A DNA stretch of 64,000 nt from Symbiotaphrina buchneri. Taxonomy: Eukaryota; Ascomycota; Symbiotaphrinales; Symbiotaphrinaceae. Position numbers and translations under genes: made by a program. Below, piece by piece: positions 10,244 to 21,422 of this stretch. Position 1 is the first letter of the stretch; each line of letters starts with the position of its first letter. Under the pieces are notes generated by a model. It saw only the letters and a program-made list of their open reading frames with translations. It searched no databases and was not told the origin of the DNA. Location of the stretch: NCBI GenBank assembly GCA_001599915.1, contig BCIG01000019.1:124001-188000 (forward strand), written 5' to 3'.

Positions 10244-12143
10244 ATGGCGGACCCAGGCCACGCACAGGAAGTGCAATCGCTGATCAGCGAAATCAATGCC
10301 GCAACGGGCGCCCTAAACCCATCCAATGTCTTCGCGGACGAGGGCGCGCGGCAACGCGCCCTGGCTGCGGCGCGCGGCCTGATCACGGCGCTGGAGAACC
10401 CTGTTGAGGCGGTGTTTGGGACTGTGTTGCTGGTAAGGCAGTCTGTGTTTTGGATTTGTTGTTGAGGTGAATTGCTGCCTGCTGCTTGCTGCCGTCATCT
10501 GTTTGTTGTCGCTGCTGCTGCTTTGTGACTGTTTGAGTGCCTGTTTTGGGGATGTTATAAGGTGTGGAAGAGAGGTGACAGCGTGTGGCTGATAGACGAA
10601 AATGACAGGCTCCGCCGGCTCCGATGTGTATCCGCCTGGGAGTACAGATGGGCTTGTTCCGGATCGTGCTTGAAGCCGGAGAGAAAGGCATCACGGCGCA
10701 TGAATTGGCGGAGAAGGCGGGCTCCGAGTGGTTGTTGATTGGTATGTATAACGTTGATATCAATTCGAGTCCATCTGCTTGTTTGCCGCTCCAGGCTTGA
10801 ATATCTTTCGTATGAGCAGCTAGAACGGCTTGTCTTCGGTGTCGGATACCCATATTATGTCAAAGCGCAATGATTCTTTGTCAAGAAATCAGTCGTTCTT
10901 CGGCTTGTTTCCCCGTCTCTATTTGTTCCAGGAAGATCAACGTACAGCCTGCCTCATGCTGTTCCGAACTTCAATTGACCAAAACCATTTCAAACCATAG
11001 CAATCATGCTACTACCATTTCCTTCATACTAACAGTCCTCACAGTGCAAATCATGCGCGTCCTCACCTCCACAGGCTTCATCGCCGAAGCCGACGTCGAG
11101 CTATACAAGCCCTCACGCTTCACCGGGGCCCTAACAGATCCCAGCATCGAAGCCACCGTGCGCTACTGGTACTTCCCCCTCTCCCTTCCCTTCTCCCCTC
11201 CGGCACCCTCCCCAACTCTCCCCCAGCACGCACTCACCAGTTTCATACCAGCTACGACGTCGGCGACGCCACCGCGATCAAAGCACCGGTCTACTTCGCG
11301 CAAAACGGATACACCTTCCCCTCGTCCGCCGACTACACGCCGTTCCACCTCGCCATGGACACGACGCTGCCGTATTTCGGCTACTTATCGCAGCACCCGG
11401 ACAAACTCGCTGACTTCCAGACCTGGATGCATTTCAACCAGCAGGGCAAGCCGAATTGGGTCGACTGGTTCCCCGTGCAGGAGCAGTTGCTGGATCCGCT
11501 GTCGGACGGAACCGAGGAGGATGTGCTCCTTGTGGATGTCGGTGGCGGGCAGGGCCATTATCTGAAGAGTTTCAAGGAGAAATTCCCAACTGCGAAGGGC
11601 CGCCTCGTCCTTCAGGATCTACCAGACGTGGTCGCGCACGCACAGCTGCCAACGGGGATTGAAGGCATGCCGCATGATTTTTTCAAGGAACAGCCCATCA
11701 AAGGTCCAGTCCCCCTTTCCCCTCCCCTCTCCCATTTTCTTCCTCCCTTTCCCCCTTCCCTCCCTCTCTATCCACCCCCATCCATCCCTCCCCCAACTCC
11801 CCTCAGGAACTGACACCCCCCAACAGGCGCAAAACTCTACTACCTCCACTGGATTCTCCACGACTGGTCGGACGTGCAGGCCACCACGATCCTCTCGCAC
11901 ATCGCCGCCGCCATGGCGCCCGGCGGGCGGTCGCGGCTACTGATCAACGAGATCATCCTGCCGGACAAGGGGTGTCCGTACCCGTACGCCAGCATGGGCA
12001 TTATGATGATGGTCCAGGTTGCCAGCCTCGAGCGCACACGTCGCCAGTGGTCGGCCCTCGTGGAGGGCGTGGGGTTGAGGGTGGTCAAGTTTTGGGATTG
12101 TCCCGGGATTGGAGAGGGGGTGGTGGAGGTGGTTAAGGATTGA
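10244..12143 (+). CDS. SAM-dependent O-methyltransferase
   Basis: Exons are 10244-10432, 10609-10741, 11045-11157, 11241-11703 and 11827-12143, summing to 1215 bases (404 residues), normal for fungal caffeate-type O-methyltransferases. The dimerisation part has CIRLGVQMGLF and QIMRVLTSTGF. The SAM site is VDVGGGQGHYL near residue 240. The catalytic region is LHWILHDWSD, with the His that acts as base, followed by RLLINEIILPD. It transfers a methyl group to a phenolic hydroxyl. The intron at 10742-11044 is unusually long (303 bases), and the introns at 11158-11240 and 11704-11826 are strongly CT-rich. The ATG lies in a good CAACCACC context. It faces the laccase tail to tail. Confidence 0.92.
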
Positions 12144-12538
12144 AAATTCTGAAAGAGGGACGAATAAAGGAGGTGGAGGCTGCATGGTGGTGGTTCTGGA
12201 TTAGAGGGGGCTTGCTTAAAGTTTAGATGCCCGGTTTGATGGAATATTCGACTGATCTTGTCAATAACTTGTCAATAATGAACGAAAGATCTATCGTTAT
12301 CGTCATCATCGCATCAAAGTCAAGATGCTCTACCGCGCACAAACAAGAAAAGGACACATATTCCAACCACCTTACTTTCCCATAACCCTTCCAGACCCTC
12401 CCTCATCCCCGCTCTCAACCCATGTCCCACATTCCCAGCTGGCAAAGTGCCCTCTCTTCTTCCCCACCATCACCTTATCACCCTCACGCGCCCCCTATCC
12501 AAGTCACCAAGCAACTCCAACCACATCACAACAACAAC
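12144..12538. other. Convergent 3' intergenic region
   Basis: This is the spacer between the 3' ends of the O-methyltransferase and the laccase, which are transcribed towards each other. I see nothing else in it. Confidence 0.5.
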
Positions 12539-15127
12539 CTACAGCCCCGAATCGATCTGATCCACCGCATTCCCCTTCGAATACGCATCCCAATCCTTGC
12601 ACGTCTGCGGCATGATCTGCGGGATCTGCATCTCATTGATCTTCTGCGGCATCTCCTATCCCATCCACAGACATCAGCTTCTCCTCCTTCCAAAAGAACG
12701 CAGAACCTTTTCTTTAGCCGCAGTACCCGGCTTTCAGGCCGGGGTCGAGTGAGCAAAAGAAAAAGCAGGAAAACATACCATGATATTGATATACAGCCCA
12801 CCACTGACATGCCACGCGATGTGGCAGTGGAACGGCCACACGCCCGGGTTGTCGGCGTCGATCTGCATCACCATGTACCCGCTGGCGGGCAAGATCTGGA
12901 CGTCGCGCCGCTGTGGGTTGCTGGGCCGGACCGTCTGCGGGGTGCCGCTGTACACGCCGTCGCCGACCTCGAGGATGTACATGTTGTGGCCTGTTTGCAA
13001 GCAGACAAAGAAACGGGTCAGCATGGAAAACATTTGAGCAGCACCGGAAGTGGGAATGGGGGAGTGAAAAGGGTTGAGGGAGGTCAGGGCCAGACGTACC
13101 GTGGATATGCATAGGATGCGCAATGGGGACGAGGTTATTGAGCACGATGCGGATGGACGAGTTGGAGCCGAAGTTGTACACGTTCCACTCCGGGTCGTAC
13201 GGGTAGCTGTAGTTCTTCTCTTGCGCCAGCAGCAGCAGCGGGTCGTTGTAGTCGGCCCGGAACGTCTGATTGTTCATGAACCATACAAAATGCCCCTCGT
13301 TTGGCTCCGTGCTGTTGACCCCGAATGTTATGTTGATCGTTTGCGTCGTGGCTGGCTGCACGGGCGGCGTGATGGGGTACAGTGGCTCGGTCATGTTCAG
13401 TGGATCCTGGAAGGTGTGTTAGCTTGGTGATCGACGAAAGGAAGGAGCGGCTGATAAAGTACGTTTTGGCAGACGGTGAGATCCACAGGCCAGCCGGTAC
13501 TATTAGGCTTGAGGTGCGAGTCTGCTTCGTTATAGTAAACGGCTGCGAGGCCGAAGGGCTGCGTTGTTACGGCACAGCTTGCCATGGTCGAGCGCAGCCA
13601 CACTGCATCAGTAGGTTTGCCAGTCGCGTGGACCAGTACATCTGTGCGTTGCCCGATACCCAGCGTGACGTTGGTGGTGTTATACGGCTCTATAGGGACA
13701 AAGTCATTGGCGATGACAGTCATGATATGATTATCGATGGAAATCTTCTGAATGGCTTCAGCGCCGGCGTTGATGAGGCGTAAGCGATGGGTCTTGCCGG
13801 CTGTGAACTTGAACTTGGCCAGACCGGCATTGTTATGGCAGGTGGAGTTGGCGGGTGCTAGTGAGCAGTTGAAGTTGCCTTTACCATTGATGAGGTTGTT
13901 GAGCGATACGGGCGCGACATTCGAGACGTTAGTTCCCATGACCTCCTCGACGAGCGAGAAGTAGTCGTCGTGATACCAATCGGTGATGAAGACAGGGCCC
14001 AGGTCAATGTCATATGGCGTTTGAGGATTGTTTGGACCATGTATGATCATGGCACCGTGCAGGCCACCGGCATATTGTGCGCTGTAGTGTGAATGGTACC
14101 AACTTGTTCCGTAAAGATCGGCTTGGAACTGGTACGTGAAGCTTTTACCGGGAGCAATGGGACATTGTTGAACAGATGGGACGCCGTCAAACCAAGGGGT
14201 AGCTTTCTGAAGCAAGCCATGCCAGTGAAGTGATGTGCCTTCCGGAGGGTCATTGATCTTGTTGTTGACAGTAACTTGAATAGTGTCTCCCCAGTTGGCT
14301 TCGATGGTTGGACCGGGGTAGGCGCCGTTGATGACAAGGACATCTCTGAGGAACCCGTCAGGAGCTAGCTCAGCTCTAGCTATGTCGAAGTTATAGTAGC
14401 GTATAACCCCTGAAGGCGGTGTTAACAATGGATATATGATCTCAATCGGACAAACTCACCAGTGTTGGGTGGACTCGTGTAGGGATTCGTGTTAAAAGTC
14501 GTATCAGTACCCCACGGGAATCCATTGGGAAGCTGCTGTTCTGGTCAGTAGAGAACACATTGTCACCCATTTCATACTTCATATCTGGGAATGGAAACAG
14601 GGAGAAATTGTTGCAACATTAGACGGAATTAAGCAAAACAGACAAGGCATGAAAACAAAAAGGAGAAGAGTATATCTTGACAATGGAGGAAAGTCAAGCT
14701 ACCAAAGAAAAGCCTGAAAAGAAAAATCACAAACGTATGCCCTATGCTGACATGTCCGAGAGAGAGATGATATTCTTACATTACTAGTCAAGTACTGACT
14801 ATAATTTGCAGCATCCAACGTGCCGAGCAACGAAGCACCTAGAAGTGGCAAATAACACCCGGTCAGCAACGAGCACTACCTAACAATTTCCAAATACAAA
14901 GACATAACAGAAGCAAGCGTGGGACGGGGCGAGTTCTTACCATTCTGTGCCGTGGAGGTCAACACCGAAGGCAGGATCCCGCTGGCGTTGTTGACGATGG
15001 CATTGACAAAGTTGCTAGCTACCGCAACTGCAGCGGACGGCACCGGGTTGAGGACGGAAGAAGCGGCCGCTGGAGCAAGGATAGATGCGGGTATGCCGCT
15101 GGTAATGGCGGCAGCGAGGGATGTCAT
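12539..15127 (-). CDS. Laccase-type multicopper oxidase (asco-laccase)
   Basis: Seven exons (15127-14941, 14838-14780, 14535-14460, 14409-13463, 13406-13100, 12990-12779, 12655-12539) sum to 1905 bases, or 634 residues. All four copper motifs are present: LHWHGL, WYHSHYSAQYAGGLHG, HPMHIHGH (split by an intron) and FHCHIAWH. The region before the first cupredoxin domain, QLPNGFPWGTDT...NTGVIRYYNF, and the C-terminal end VDQIDSGL are typical of asco-laccases, whose DSGL tail is processed and plugs the solvent channel. It would oxidise phenols at the expense of oxygen. The N-terminus (MTSLAAAITSG) is a weak signal peptide, so secretion or storage in a vesicle is uncertain. Upstream ORF extensions start at GTG and were rejected; a TATAAA about 155 bases upstream fits the chosen start. 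Confidence 0.93.
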
Positions 15128-15278
15128 GCTGGATTGCCACAGAAGAAAAAATATAAATGTCAGGGATAATGATATAAGCTGATGAATAAGAAAAAGGGGC
15201 ACCGAGTTCTGCTATGGAACTACCAGCAAGTGTGTGTATGAGAAGAAATGAGAGATATACAACAAGAGACAGCTCGTC

Positions 15279-15284
15279 TTTATA
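15279..15284 (-). promoter_or_regulatory. TATA box of the laccase
   Basis: TATAAA on the minus strand lies about 155 bases upstream of the laccase ATG. Transcription starting about 30 bases downstream would make 15127 the first ATG of the message. Confidence 0.45.
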
Positions 15285-15769
15285 CATCATTTTGTCCTCT
15301 GAGAGACAACTGTTTCAGCCGGTTGAAGCTGAGGGCAGACTGCAGAGGCATTGTCGCCCAGCCCCGAGTACTCGTCCATATGCATATAGTATTCCAACTC
15401 AGTGGGAATGAGAGCTGATGCCCGTATGTTGGGCTGAAAAATTTAGACCCAAATATGGCACCTCTGACTACAACATGGTCTCCTCCTGACCAAGAGGGTA
15501 CAGGGTAACTCCATAGTCACCTTGCGAATGGCTGAGAGGAACATCGCCCAGCCGCGGCTTCCTTGTCAGATTGCTGTTAAAACTGTCCGGACAAATTTCG
15601 CCTGATATTTCTTACCATGGCTTGGTCGTGTGATACAGCACATGGCTATGGCGAAATCTGATCAGTTTTCAGAACACCACCACGGAAGCTGCAGGACGTC
15701 GGAAGATCAAGGCAGCTAGGCTTAGCCATGTGTCAGCCCAGAGCGCTGTGAGGGGATCAGCATTGGGTC

Positions 15770-15777
15770 TATAAAAG
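15770..15777 (+). promoter_or_regulatory. Orphan TATAAAAG element
   Basis: A strong TATA match on the plus strand is followed 50 bases later by an ATG that opens only an eight-codon frame. No gene follows for 2.6 kb. It could be chance or mark an unseen transcript. Confidence 0.2.
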
Positions 15778-18250
15778 GTTCTAACTCACTGAGGAAACAG
15801 CCCCCATCCGCGCCATGTCTCATCCAATCTTGGTATCATAAGGCCTATTCCGCATGGCGATATAGCACTTTCATGTGCTAATACGATACTGCGATTTCTT
15901 TTCATCGGCTCAGCACGTGGCTGCCTCGTAGCTAGCTTGTGCAACGAGCATAATTCCTTTCCGATGCCCAGAGCCTATATTAGTACAAGTAACGCGAGGA
16001 AACAGTATAGGTCGTGTAATTATCGGAAGAGGCCTTGGCTTATCTCTTCTATGCTGAGATTTTCCGTCGCTCATTGCGGGAGCCGCGGTTAATGCTGCAC
16101 ACCTCGGAACGATTTGTCTAGGTAGACGAGCAATTTGAAGCCAAGCACACCGAAATAACCGGGATGTCTTTGATTCAGCCTCGATACGAGGCTGAGTACG
16201 AGAACGTGGGGGCAGCGAGACCGAACAAAATAGATATGAAAAGCACAGCACCTGAACGGCTGTGGCTGACTGGGGCCAAACTTACCCCACCAAGTATGCT
16301 TAGTAGAGTTGACTCAAAATACGAGTAGCTGCGACAACTGTCTTGGGGGCAGACTCGTGAGCTCGGGGGCAGGATATTCATGAGTCTTAGTCTGGCATTT
16401 TCCAATCAGATTGAACCATGTCACCGTAAGTCAGCCAAGGCGATTATAATCCAAAGAGACATCGCAGTTTATGGTGCTAGATCCGATGGCTAGCTAACCT
16501 TGCGGCTATTGTACCTGTGGGTCTGGGAACTTGTACTCAAGAATAGCACAATCCCAGGACCATAGCTGCGGGTTACGCATGGTCGGGGTTGCTTGCATGC
16601 TGCTGGCCTAGATTCTTGTGCCTCGAAAACCCGGTGCCCGATCTGCACTGCATCTGTAGCCTATCAGGCAACCAGCTTGGCAGGTAACTAAAATTGGCGA
16701 TTCCGTATCTTGACACATGCAGCTGCAGTGCGATGTCTCATAACGCTCCTGCCTAGTACATCACTGGAAATAGGATTCTTGCCAGGAACCAGCCGGAGCC
16801 GGATAAGAATGCAGCCTCCCAAAGGACAAATCATGGCGGCTGCGGATGCACGTACCCTTAAACAAGGTGAGATGGAAGAAAAGCATAATTAGAGATCCAA
16901 AAAGCAGGACTACCTGCAATTTTCGAGCGATGACCCCTACTGAAATGGTTAACTTCGGGAACCGCGAGGAATGCAACTAATTAGATGACCGAATATTTGG
17001 AGCTGGTAGCTACAAATTCCGTGCATTTTTTATCGAGGTGACCCTCCTCTTCACAGCCCTTCTGGTTCGCTTTCAAGTATTAGTCCAAGAGGAGTTATCG
17101 TCCGCGGCCTAACATATTCGTACATATTGGGCTAAGACGCTTGCTCAGTCAATCGACATGAGAATTTGATGGTATGATCAGCTCGCATTCACGCAGGGCT
17201 CTCGTAGCTTCTCGCGAATGCGGTGGCGATGCAGGTATAGGCGCCAATATCATGCTGTGTCCGAACGCTTAGGGCACGAATGATCAGAGGGTTGGTTGCA
17301 TTACTGCAGTGGCAGAGCGTCAGGTTCCGTCGAGGTCGTATGTTTTGAGCCAGGTTGCATTTCAGACCATGTAGTCTTCAAGCAGTTGCAGAGGTATCAA
17401 AGTTAGGGTCATTGGGCCGCGATTCCAGTGCCATCTCGCTCCAAATAGAGAAACATCATGAATAGAATAAGACATCACTGAAAGCGTTAATTGAAATGAA
17501 ACATAGATAGCCTTCCGGATATCACGAGTCAGTTCGAGTTATACGACCACCAAGCCAAGTGTAGAGAAAACAAACGACGATGGCATTAGAGGTCTTCAAG
17601 CCTCTAAGACATGCGTCGCTTTTAAGTGGCCGCGGATCCTAGAGTCGTAGCCAATTGAGAGCGGCATGAAGAGGTCGTACTGGTCGATCGTCCACATGGT
17701 CCAAACAGAACGTGGCCCGGTAATGTGTAACTGTTGTCTTTTGCGTGATGTGTGCCATCCTTAACCTTATGATCCGTCACATAGTACAAGAAATCTGAGA
17801 GTCTTGTCGACGGGTAGATTCAGGAATGTCACTGTGCCTAATAGCAATCCAAAGAGTGCATCTTGAGGCAGAAGGAGGTTGGGCCACGAAATCCAAGAGG
17901 ACAGGACAGAACAATTCAATCGCTGCAACCCGCACAAGTGAATTTAGTCGTTCCTCTTGACATACATACTCGCACCGTATGACGCGCAGCGCCAGCGCGC
18001 CGAGTCTGGACCACTGCATGACACTGCGCCAAGGCGCTTGAACCCCACACAACCCTAGCACATCAAATGTGACGTCAAAAGCGGCTTTCTCGGATGGATG
18101 CCCCGACACCGCAGAGCTCATCATTAACAGGTTCGTTTGTGAAGCTTTCCAAGCAAACAATTAACCGGACAAATAGCGTTTGCTCCTGCTCGGAGTGTTC
18201 CGCATGACGCAGCATGACTGAATCTCCCTCATTCACGTGACAGTTCCAGT

Positions 18251-18256
18251 TATATA
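18251..18256 (+). promoter_or_regulatory. TATA-like element of the small glycine-motif gene
   Basis: TATATA lies about 120 bases upstream of the ATG at 18375 and is followed by a CT-rich leader. Confidence 0.4.
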
Positions 18257-18374
18257 CCCCGCACATCCATCTAGACTCCATTTCTCCCCACCTCCCCTGT
18301 CTCAGTCAAGGTACTCAAGCACTCAAACGTCAATTGATCAATACGCTATTGGTCAGTTGCAAGCCACAAACCAT

Positions 18375-18961
18375 ATGAATCCCGAAGATAAACACCTCGA
18401 ACACCAAACTATGAGCAGCAACTCGCAAGAGACCGCCCTCGACAGCGGCGCGTCCAGTGCGCTCAACGCCCAAGATCTGACGGATGGTATCCACGAGGCG
18501 GCACATCGCAATGAGCATGTATGTTTCCTCTAGTTGCTGTTCCCCGCAAGCCTTTTGCTTCTCATTCTGAGCGCTGCGGGCTTGTGCTTCACTGCTTTCA
18601 GAAGATAAGAGCTGATTCGATCCCGTTATTAGGCCGCAGGTGCTAGCACAACAACGGAAGGATCGCGGGCATCGGCCTTCTCTTCTCAAGGTGAGGTGGG
18701 CAAGGAGTTCACCGGTAAGTGATTTGCACCTTACACAACTCCGCAAGGACTACTTTCATCAGGTTTATCCCTGTTCTCTCATACCCTCCATCAATTGGAG
18801 ACATAAGCTAATTCTTCTCATCTACAGAGACGGGCGCGGTTGGATCCATAGGCCAGAAGATCGGCGGTGCATTTGACAAGGAAGGGAGCATTGGCAAGCA
18901 GTTCACGACCGAAGGCAGCGTTGGTGGAACGGTGGAGAACAACATGGGAAAGAAGGGTTAG
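18375..18961 (+). CDS. Small conserved fungal protein with repeated glycine motifs
   Basis: Three exons (18375-18518, 18633-18714, 18828-18961) give 119 residues. The C-terminal half has a repeating pattern: GEVGKEFT, GAVGSIGQKIGG, GSIGKQFT, GSVGGTVENNMG. I recognise this as a widespread short fungal protein family of unknown role, hydrophilic and probably unfolded when free, somewhat like stress or glycine-zipper proteins. There is no signal peptide or membrane segment. A second in-frame Met (18411) could be the true start. A TATA-like element lies upstream. The function is not known. Confidence 0.75.
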
Positions 18962-19885
18962 AAGGTTTCGTCAGGGCCATACGTTATGCATTCAGAATGC
19001 TGGACAGTTCGGCCAGCTCAAGCATGCCAATGGCATAAGAGCTAGCAGCTAGAAATAAAACAAGCTTGATCAACAAAGGCATCGTCCTTCGCATGGTCCT
19101 CTGGTAACCAGACTGTGGCCTGACTTCACCTTCGCAGCCCGCTGCTCCCGCCATACTCCAGCTCGCTGGAACCATGAAATGCATCCAGGCCCTACCCCGG
19201 CACTACGATGGCCTCTGCGGTACGAAAGTCTCCGCACAGCCACTACTGCTCAGGAACTCCTGCTGTTGGGGCTGATGTTTATTGTCCAAATCCATAATGA
19301 CACTCGCTGGCCATTGGAAGATAATTGCTAAAGCACTCATTTAAGCAGCAAACAGACGATGATGGGTATTAACGTCAATTCACTTCCAGATCACCGCAAC
19401 AGCCGGTCTGTGTGTTGCGGATGCGGAGGAGAGGCGGCAAGCCCGCACTACCGTACAGCGAACCGACTCGCTTTGGCTCTGGCTCGGTTTTAAGGGGCGC
19501 GGATAGGGGTAAGGGGTATCCTACCGTCAAGCGCATATACGACATCGGGGACGGTTATTGTTCACAGCCCACGGAAATTCTGTAGCCTTGGGGGTCCCAA
19601 TATCATCGTCTCGTTTTTGAGTCAGATCTCATCCCGATAATGGCTAGGTAGACGGCTGATGAGTTGTTACCACCAAGGTCCCCATCCACGATGACTCCTT
19701 TCCATGTCTATCGAATATGGTCCAGAAGTTATACGATACAGATGCACTCTTTATATAAGTGCTCTGCTGTCTGAAAACCTTCACCGTCGCGTGCGCTTTC
19801 TCTTCTTTTATCAATATACACAATTCCGTCTCGTTGCTCACTTACCCAGTCCTGCATCTGCATCAACCCCTTCACTACCATCACA
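18962..19885. other. Intergenic, promoter of the HNH-like gene
   Basis: No supported gene is seen. The right end carries a TATATAAG at 19752-19759 about 130 bases before the next ATG. Confidence 0.5.
19752..19759 (+). promoter_or_regulatory. TATA box of the HNH-like gene
   Basis: TATATAAG lies 127 bases upstream of the ATG at 19886 and is a strong core-promoter match. Confidence 0.5.
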
Positions 19886-21215
19886 ATGTCCTCCCCCTCC
19901 AACCCCACACCTCCCTCNCCCTCACCCTCTTCCCCGGACTCTCATTATACCCACCGCCTCGCCTTCCTAACAGCGCAGATCAAGACCATCGAACAAGCCG
20001 CCTCATCCCACTGCCCCTCCTCCTCACCAGGACCCTACCTCGCATCACAGATCGCCCTCGTCTCCGCACAAATCGCGGTCTTCACACTTGAATTCCAGCA
20101 CCTCGTCGGTGGGGAATACCTCTACGGCGACAGCCAAAACAGCGCTTACGACCGCGCCGCAGCGCTGCTGCAGAAACGCAGCACCGCGCGGATCTGGCTG
20201 TGCAAACTAGTTCTCGCGCGGGAGACGCTTCTGGACCGCTGAGGATGCCGCTCCAACGCCATCAAAAGCAAAGCGCCTCGCCGCGCTCTTCAAAGCTTAC
20301 AAAACCGCACAAGTATACTCCTTCCCCGGATCCGAGCCCTCGCGCGGCGCGCCTCCAGTGTTCTACTTCCACCCCAGGCACACCTTCCGGGGCGGTCCCT
20401 GGACCACCGCACTTCTACAATTCTACGCCGCGCACAAGCCGCCGGGGGAATGCTACGCCGAGGACCGTGTCTGGTGTCCCATCTTGGGCGCGTTCAATGA
20501 CCACTCGGGCTGCTGCGCGCTGCAGATCCTCCCGCCTACACTGGGCTATGAGAACATTGCGTGGCTCTTCGGCGAACCTGCGGATGCGGCTGCTGGGTCG
20601 CGACGTGTCTGGGGGTTTGAGAATGGGTTTATCAGTAGTGAGGAAATGGCTTTCAGGCGTGGTGATTTGGTCGTCGTGCCGATCCCCGAGGAGGAGGATC
20701 GGGAGCGAGAAGGAGACACTCATAGTGCAGAGGACGAGGCACAGCCCCACCCACAGCGTTTCCGCGTGCGACTACTCACCCCCCGTCTCGCCACGCGCAA
20801 GCTGCCCCTCGGGCTCTGGAACCGGTACACAATCTTCGACGGGCGGGAGCTAGAGTTCCGCAGCGGTGCACGGCCGGGGGTGGAGTCTCTGTGGGCGCAC
20901 TACGTGCTGAGCGTGCTGCGGATGAGTGCGTGGGAGAAAGACGGGCTGGAGGGATTTAAGAGGCGGTTCGAGGATTGGCCGCCCTGGAAGACCAGGCCCG
21001 GGAAGTGGCTGAGGAGGAGCTTGCTGAAGCGGCTTGCGAGAATCTTGGGCGGTGTGGATATTGAAGCGACGGAGATGTGGGAGGGGGCTTGTGAGGGCGT
21101 GGGTGGGACCAGTGAGGAGGAGGAGGAGCTTATGGCGGTGGAGATGGCGGAGGCGATTGGCTTCCTGGGGAGAGAGAATTGGGAGGATTATGATGATGAC
21201 CCGTGGCGCTGGTAG
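19886..21215 (+). pseudogene. HNH-nuclease-like fungal protein, frame-interrupted
   Basis: An N-terminal frame from ATG 19886 reads to a stop at 20240. The same protein clearly continues in the next frame from about 20235 (AEDAAPTPSKAKRLAALF) to 21215, so one extra base, or two missing, near 20234-20240 breaks it. No intron fits. The second half matches the fungal HNH-endonuclease domain family: a CPILG start, then LPPTLGYENIAWLFGE, NGFISSEEMAFRRGDLVVVPIP, and a LDG/FDGREL-type strand. Relatives have His in a HIVP-type motif, but here the equivalent is LQILPP, so the catalytic His looks lost. One undetermined base lies at 19918. It could be a decayed gene, a non-catalytic relative with a sequencing error, or both. 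Confidence 0.7.
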
Positions 21216-21422
21216 TTTCCTTTACTTGCGTAAGAACAAACCGTCTAGACAGCATTATCACACATTTCCCAGAAAAGTAGTTTTAGAACGAGACATGATC
21301 TATAACCACACGGAAACAGCATGATTTATTCACAACCGTACCTCTACATCAATGCTCTATCAGCTGACCACACATACCTTCTTCAGCCCACGCCTTGCCC
21401 ATCGACTCCCAACACTGCACGC

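Larger units (their letters stand above)
15128..18374. other. Gene-poor stretch of 3.2 kb
   Basis: No supported gene, RNA gene or mobile element is seen. Short open frames have no family resemblance. An isolated TATAAAAG lies at 15770-15777 with no gene after it. Base composition is not strongly AT-biased, so this is not an obvious block of repeat-induced mutation. Confidence 0.45.

Noticed and set aside
15128-15202. N-terminal extension of the laccase with a signal-like hydrophobic stretch
   Set aside because: It starts with GTG, and a TATA box and the ATG at 15127 explain the start. A better signal peptide from another frame (from 15290) could not be joined in phase.
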